From LSUCC0057 sp048549915 (GTDB lineage Bacteria > Pseudomonadota > Gammaproteobacteria > Pseudomonadales > Porticoccaceae): DNA of 26,835 nucleotides. Of the stretch, positions 22,817 to 26,835 are shown piece after piece. Location: positions 1-26,835 of the forward strand of contig JBLYYE010000059.1 of NCBI GenBank assembly GCA_048549915.1, in the 5' to 3' direction. Below the pieces are notes generated by a model, which saw only the letters and a program-made list of their open reading frames with translations, had not been told where the DNA came from and made no database searches. Position numbers and translations under genes: made by a program. How positions within the stretch are numbered: the stretch's first letter is position 1; each line of letters starts with the position of its first letter.

Positions 22817-23665
22817 TTGTTCACACAACGCTCAACGCTCTACGTGGTTGCAACACCGATAGGCAACCTCAATGATATCTCCCAGCGCGCCGCTGCAGTA
22901 CTGGCCGATGTTGACCTAATAGCCTGCGAGGATACCCGTCACAGCCAGCGCTTGCTCGACCATTTGCAAATTAAAAAACCACTTCGCCCCTACCATGAAC
23001 ACAGTGAGGGAAATGCTGAGCAGAGCTTGTTAGAAAGTTTAGCAGCTGGGCAATCAATTGCACTGATTTCTGATGCGGGTACCCCGTTAATTGCCGATCC
23101 TGGCTTCAGGCTGGTGCAGCGCGCTCGCGCGGAAGGATTTGACGTGGTCACCGTGCCGGGGCCGTGCGCGGCGATTGCGGCGCTTTCAGTCGCGGGTCTG
23201 CCGAGCGATCAGTTTCGCTTTTGCGGTTTCTTGCCCGCGCGAGGTTCAGCGCGACAAAAAATCCTCGAACAGCTCGCCGACGACCGCGCCACACTAATAT
23301 TTTACGAGGCACCACACCGTATCGTTGAATCGCTGCAGGCAATGGCAGCGGTCTGGGGAGGTGACCGCCGCGCGGCCATTGGCCGCGAGTTGACTAAAAC
23401 ATTCGAGACGCTGCTCGACGGCAGCCTGGCAGAGTTGGCAGTGCGTGTTGAAAGTGACCGCGATCAGCAGCGCGGAGAGATAGTGGTTGTGGTGGCGGGT
23501 AAGCCTGAACAGCAGAGTGACAGTGTCGAGCAGCAGCGGGTGCTGACTATACTGCTGCGCGAGCTGCCGCTAAAACGGGCTGCGGCAGTCGCCGCGCAAC
23601 TGCTGGGTGGAGATAAGCGCAGCTACTACCAGCTGGGGTTGAACCTGCGCCAAGAGCAGGACTAG
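22817..23665 (+). CDS. rsmI: 16S rRNA 2'-O-ribose C1402 methyltransferase RsmI
   Basis: RsmI (YraL) methylates the ribose of C1402 in the 16S rRNA decoding centre using SAM. The 282-residue protein has the SAM-dependent tetrapyrrole-methylase-like fold: TLYVVATPIGNLNDIS at the start, ACEDTRHSQRLL, ALISDAGTPLIADPGF, and VPGPCAAIAALSVAGLP. Start TTG 22817 has AAGG 9 bases upstream. Divergent from lpoA with a gap of only about 15 bases, so the promoters of both must lie inside or across the coding starts. Its TAG stop overlaps that of the convergent AGCS gene. Confidence 0.96.
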   Translation: MFTQRSTLYVVATPIGNLNDISQRAAAVLADVDLIACEDTRHSQRLLDHLQIKKPLRPYHEHSEGNAEQSLLESLAAGQSIALISDAGTPLIADPGFRLVQRARAEGFDVVTVPGPCAAIAALSVAGLPSDQFRFCGFLPARGSARQKILEQLADDRATLIFYEAPHRIVESLQAMAAVWGGDRRAAIGRELTKTFETLLDGSLAELAVRVESDRDQQRGEIVVVVAGKPEQQSDSVEQQRVLTILLRELPLKRAAAVAAQLLGGDKRSYYQLGLNLRQEQD

Positions 23666-25107
23666 CCTCGCCAGTGCCCGGCGTGTTGAATGCCGTTTGC
23701 TTGGGCATCAAAACTTATAGGCTGTTGGTTTTTGCGTTGCTTTTCGTAGTCGCGCAGAGCCAGTAAGGCGGGTTTTTGCAGCAACAGTATGGCTATGATG
23801 TTCAGCCACGCCATCATGCCTAAACCGATATCTCCCAGCGCCCACGCCGAAGTCGAACTTTTCACACCGCCCCAGTAGACCGCGGCTAAAATGAGCACTT
23901 TGAGTGCGCTGAACAACCACGGTGAATGCATTTTTCGGTTGATAAACGCGACGTTGGTCTCGGCGATGTAGTAGTAGGCTACGATGGTTGTGAAGGCAAA
24001 AAACAGCAGTGCGAGTGCGGTCATACTGCTGCCAAAGCCAGGCAGGGCGCTCTCTAAAGCGGCCTGAACATAGCCGGGGCCGGCCGCAACACCCGCCAGA
24101 CCGCTGTAAATTGCCGAGTTGCCGTCGAACACTTCATAGAGCCCTGATACCAGTATCATCAGCGCGGTCGCTGTGCAAATTAGTAGCGTATCGATATAAA
24201 CCGAGAAAGCTTGCACCAAGCCCTGTTGTGCGGGGTGGGCAACTTCAGCCGCCGCAGCGTGGTGCGGGCCAGTACCTTGGCCCGCCTCGTTGGAGTAGAC
24301 GCCGCGTTTCACGCCCCACTGAACCGCTGCGCCAGCAATGGCACCAAAGCCAGCGTGCAAGCCAAAAGCGCTATCGAAAATCAATTTAAATGCTGCAGGT
24401 ACTTTATCGGCATTGATAGCCAGTACAAAAATGGCCATTAGGATGTAAATAAAAGCCATAACAGGGACTACTAACTGAGCAAATGCAGCGATACGTCTGA
24501 CGCCGCCAATAACAATAGTCGCCAACATTACTGTCAGTGCCAGTGACACCAGCGCTTTATCCAATCCCCAGGCGTTATTGAGCCCCTCGACAATCGCATT
24601 GGCCTGCAACCCGGGCATAAAGAAGCCCATGGCAATAATGGTAGCTATTGCAAACAGCCAGGCAAACCAGCTGACCCCAAGAGCCTTGTCGATAAAATAA
24701 GCGGGGCCACCGCGATAGAGGCCATTGTCGTCGGTCTCTTTATAAATTTGCGCCAGTGTGGCTTCGATAAATGCGGTTGCAGCGCCGAGAAATGCGACTA
24801 CCCACATCCAGAATATGGCGCCCGGTCCACCGAAAGCGATAGCGGTGGCGACGCCGGCAATATTGCCCGTGCCAACACGGCCAGAGAGTGACATAGCCAA
24901 CGCCTGAAACGAGGAGACACCTGCTTCAGACTTGCCGCCGGTGCGCAGCAGTCGGATCATCTCGCCAAAATGACGCACCTGTAAAAAACGGCTGCGCAGA
25001 GAGAACCACAGGCCCGCACCCAGGCAGAGGTAGACCAGTGCTGGGCTCCAGATAACGCTGTTAACGGCATTGATAACACTGTCTATCGAAATGGATTGGC
25101 TGGTCAT
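23662..25107 (-). CDS. AGCS-family sodium:amino-acid (alanine/glycine) symporter
   Basis: The 481-residue protein has about ten to twelve hydrophobic segments and the AGCS motifs: FQALAMSLSGRVGTGNIAGV near residues 64-83, GGPGAIFWMWVVAFLGAATAF, the Tyr/Lys-containing YRGGPAYFI, and GVYSNEAGQGTGPHHAAAA in the middle. It imports small neutral amino acids (alanine, glycine, possibly serine or glutamine) with sodium. The exact substrate cannot be assigned. (Quoted motifs are pieces of longer conserved stretches.) No glycine riboswitch is seen in its leader. Divergent from maeB; convergent with rsmI, with overlapping stops. Confidence 0.93.
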   Translation of the reverse strand: MTSQSISIDSVINAVNSVIWSPALVYLCLGAGLWFSLRSRFLQVRHFGEMIRLLRTGGKSEAGVSSFQALAMSLSGRVGTGNIAGVATAIAFGGPGAIFWMWVVAFLGAATAFIEATLAQIYKETDDNGLYRGGPAYFIDKALGVSWFAWLFAIATIIAMGFFMPGLQANAIVEGLNNAWGLDKALVSLALTVMLATIVIGGVRRIAAFAQLVVPVMAFIYILMAIFVLAINADKVPAAFKLIFDSAFGLHAGFGAIAGAAVQWGVKRGVYSNEAGQGTGPHHAAAAEVAHPAQQGLVQAFSVYIDTLLICTATALMILVSGLYEVFDGNSAIYSGLAGVAAGPGYVQAALESALPGFGSSMTALALLFFAFTTIVAYYYIAETNVAFINRKMHSPWLFSALKVLILAAVYWGGVKSSTSAWALGDIGLGMMAWLNIIAILLLQKPALLALRDYEKQRKNQQPISFDAQANGIQHAGHWRG

Positions 25108-25139
25108 GAAAACTCGCAGAGTGATTTAAATAGATGCGC

Positions 25140-25192
25140 ATTGTTCCGGCCATGGCGATGAATATCAACCACTCTGATCAAAACCAGTGGTT
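25140..25192 (-). promoter_or_regulatory. Candidate promoter and dyad upstream of the AGCS gene
   Basis: On the minus strand TTGATA (25168-25163) and AACAAT (25145-25140) are 17 bases apart. Arms AACCACT (25167-25173) and AGTGGTT (25186-25192), with a 12-base spacer, reach over the -35 edge. The -10 is weak. Confidence 0.3.
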
Positions 25193-25287
25193 TAGTGGGG
25201 GATTTTTGTCGGCACAACAGTTAAAATGATGCATTAATTTAACAATAACATGACGCCTTGTAGTTACTCGGCCCCTAAGAGATTTTT

Positions 25288-26835
25288 ATGACTGATTCAT
25301 TCAAAGAAGCCGCACTGCGCTACCACACTGATCCGCGCCCGGGGAAGCTCGAAATTCGTCCCACTAAGCCACTGGCCAACAAGCGCGATTTATCGCTCGC
25401 TTACTCGCCGGGTGTCGCTTTTGCTTGCGAGCTGATCGAGGAAAACCCTGCGGCTGCTGCTGATGTCACCTCGCGCGGCAATTTGGTGGCGGTCATCAGC
25501 AACGGCACGGCGGTGCTGGGATTGGGCAATATTGGCGCTCTCGCATCCAAGCCAGTGATGGAAGGGAAGGCGGTGCTGTTTAAAAAATTCGCCAACATTG
25601 ATGTTTTTGATATCGAGGTCGATGAGACCGATGTCGATAAGTTGGTCGATATTATTGCCTCGCTGGAGCCGACCTTTGGCGGTGTGAATCTTGAGGATAT
25701 CAAGGCGCCGGAGTGCTTCTTGGTCGAGCAAAAACTGCGTGAGCGAATGAAGATCCCGGTCTTTCACGACGACCAACACGGCACTGCCATCGTCGCTGCG
25801 GCCGCGGTCTATAACGGCCTTAAAGTGGTAGAAAAGAATATTGCAGAGATTAAGTTAGTTGTCTCTGGCGCCGGTGCGGCCAGTATTGCCTGTGTCGATC
25901 TGCTGATCGCTATGGGACTGCAGCGCAAAAATGTGCGCATGCTGGACCGCAACGGAGTGATTTATGCCGGCCGCGAGGCGGGAATGAACCCTTGGAAGGC
26001 GGAATTTGCAGTTGAGACAGACGATCGCGATTTGAATGATGCCATTGTTGATGCCGATCTTTTCCTGGGGCTCTCCGGCCCCGGCATTTTGACTGCAGAG
26101 ATGGTCGCCAAGATGGCGCCGCGACCCATGATTTTGGCGATGTCCAACCCCGTCCCGGAAATTATGCCCGAAGAGGCCATAGCGGCGCGCCCCGATGCGA
26201 TCATCGCCACCGGTCGCTCCGATTACCCCAACCAAGTTAACAATGTTCTCTGTTTTCCATTCATCTTCCGCGGCGCACTCGACTGCGGCGCCTCGACTAT
26301 TAATGAAGAGATGAAAATGGCTGCGGTGCGAGCCATAGCCGGCCTGGCGATGAAGGAGACCTCCGATGTGGTCGCCGCCGCTTATGCCGATGAGCGCCTC
26401 AAGTTTGGGCCAGAGTATCTGATTCCAAAACCGTTTGATCCGCGTCTTATCGAAGATGTGCCAGTCGCTGTCGTCCAAGCTGCGATGGAGAGTGGTGTCG
26501 CCACACGACCAATTGCCGATCTCGAGGCCTATCGCCAATCTCTGCACGAGTTCGTCAATCAGGCGGGTCTTTTCATGCAGCCGACTATTGAGCGTGCAAA
26601 GCGGCGCACTGCCCGAATCGTCTACGCTGAGGGTGAAAATGACGATGTGCTGATTGCCACGCAGGCGGTGGTTGATGAGAAAATTGCCACGCCAGTACTG
26701 ATTGGTCGGCGCCAGCGCATCGAGCAGGCTGCAGACCGCCTCGGCTTGCGCTTCGACTTGGACCGCGATGTGGAGATCTTCAACCCACAAGAGGACGATC
26801 GCCACGAAGAGTACTCAGCCTTCTACCAGTCGGTA
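25288..26835 (+). CDS. maeB: NADP-dependent malic enzyme MaeB (malic enzyme + phosphotransacetylase-like), partial
   Basis: Malic enzyme converts malate to pyruvate and CO2, making NADPH and linking the TCA cycle to gluconeogenesis and acetyl-CoA supply. The frame is open from ATG 25288 to the right edge (516 residues). It has LSLAYSPGVAFACE, SNGTAVLGLGNIGALASKPVMEGK, the metal-binding NLEDIKAPECF (134-144), VFHDDQHGTA (158-167), the nucleotide-binding GAGAAS (194-199) and SNPVPEI. From about residue 430 (ARIVYAEGENDDVLIA) it continues into a phosphotransacetylase-like domain, the two-part architecture of MaeB (about 760 residues); the end is outside the window. The PTA part of MaeB is usually regulatory, not catalytic. 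(The quoted glycine-rich motif is written in pieces: SNGTAVLGLGNIGA and LASKPVMEGK.). Confidence 0.95.
   Translation, partial: MTDSFKEAALRYHTDPRPGKLEIRPTKPLANKRDLSLAYSPGVAFACELIEENPAAAADVTSRGNLVAVISNGTAVLGLGNIGALASKPVMEGKAVLFKKFANIDVFDIEVDETDVDKLVDIIASLEPTFGGVNLEDIKAPECFLVEQKLRERMKIPVFHDDQHGTAIVAAAAVYNGLKVVEKNIAEIKLVVSGAGAASIACVDLLIAMGLQRKNVRMLDRNGVIYAGREAGMNPWKAEFAVETDDRDLNDAIVDADLFLGLSGPGILTAEMVAKMAPRPMILAMSNPVPEIMPEEAIAARPDAIIATGRSDYPNQVNNVLCFPFIFRGALDCGASTINEEMKMAAVRAIAGLAMKETSDVVAAAYADERLKFGPEYLIPKPFDPRLIEDVPVAVVQAAMESGVATRPIADLEAYRQSLHEFVNQAGLFMQPTIERAKRRTARIVYAEGENDDVLIATQAVVDEKIATPVLIGRRQRIEQAADRLGLRFDLDRDVEIFNPQEDDRHEEYSAFYQSV

Noticed and set aside
25108..25287. Glycine riboswitch in front of the AGCS transporter
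   Set aside because: Such transporters often carry one, but the 180-base leader on the minus strand shows no tandem glycine aptamer core and is too short for the usual pair of aptamers plus expression platform.
25855..26805. Minus-strand 316-codon frame opposite maeB
   Set aside because: It is antisense to the conserved MaeB coding sequence, has no recognisable domain, and reflects codon bias of the plus-strand gene.

Overview
The window is a compact chromosomal stretch of a gammaproteobacterium. The evidence is the gene content and order: a lpoA-yraN-diaA-dolP cluster divergent from rsmI, zapG divergent from zapE, an rplM-rpsI-petA-petBC-sspA-sspB run, and serB flanked by an smp/ahpA-type gene and a FimX-like gene. 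The serB/FimX neighbourhood and the AlgP-like repeat protein resemble pseudomonads. The mix suggests a Pseudomonas/Cellvibrio-like or marine relative, but I cannot name the genus. Nearly everything is recognisable housekeeping sequence. I see no insertion sequence, prophage, CRISPR array, tRNA or rRNA. No gene-free stretch exceeds about 195 bases.

Layout. 1-1839 (minus): a histone-H1/AlgP-like repeat protein running off the left edge, a small Rieske protein and HtpX. 1937-3859 (plus): an M15 carboxypeptidase, a first serine acetyltransferase and diacylglycerol kinase. 3845-8026: Smp/AhpA (minus), serB (plus) and a FimX-like REC-PAS-EAL protein without a GGDEF domain (minus). 8153-9690 (plus): elongation factor P and its modifying enzyme EpmA. 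9687-11835 (minus): a second serine acetyltransferase, a ComF-type phosphoribosyltransferase and ZapG. 12028-19274 (plus): ZapE, ribosomal proteins L13 and S9, the cytochrome bc1 complex with cytochromes b and c1 in one reading frame, SspA, SspB and a thiolase. 19324-22801 (minus): DolP, a degenerate DiaA-like SIS protein, YraN and LpoA. 22817-23665 (plus): RsmI. 23662-25107 (minus): an AGCS sodium/amino-acid symporter. 25288 to the right edge (plus): the start of a MaeB-type malic enzyme.

How the genes work together. Several neighbours form functional sets: EF-P with its Lys34 modifier EpmA; the three catalytic bc1 subunits; ZapG and ZapE in envelope growth and division; LpoA, DolP and the M15 peptidase in the cell envelope; L13 with S9. 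Genes are packed tightly: four convergent pairs overlap at their stop codons. The two clear rho-independent terminators lie after rpsI and between the thiolase and dolP.

No wholly new multi-gene system is evident. The points most worth following are the cytochrome b/c1 fusion, the shortened FimX-like protein, the DiaA-like protein that has lost its SIS ligand loops, the operator-like dyads in divergent promoters (especially zapG/zapE and upstream of efp), the structured rplM leader, and the 15-base tandem array at the left edge.
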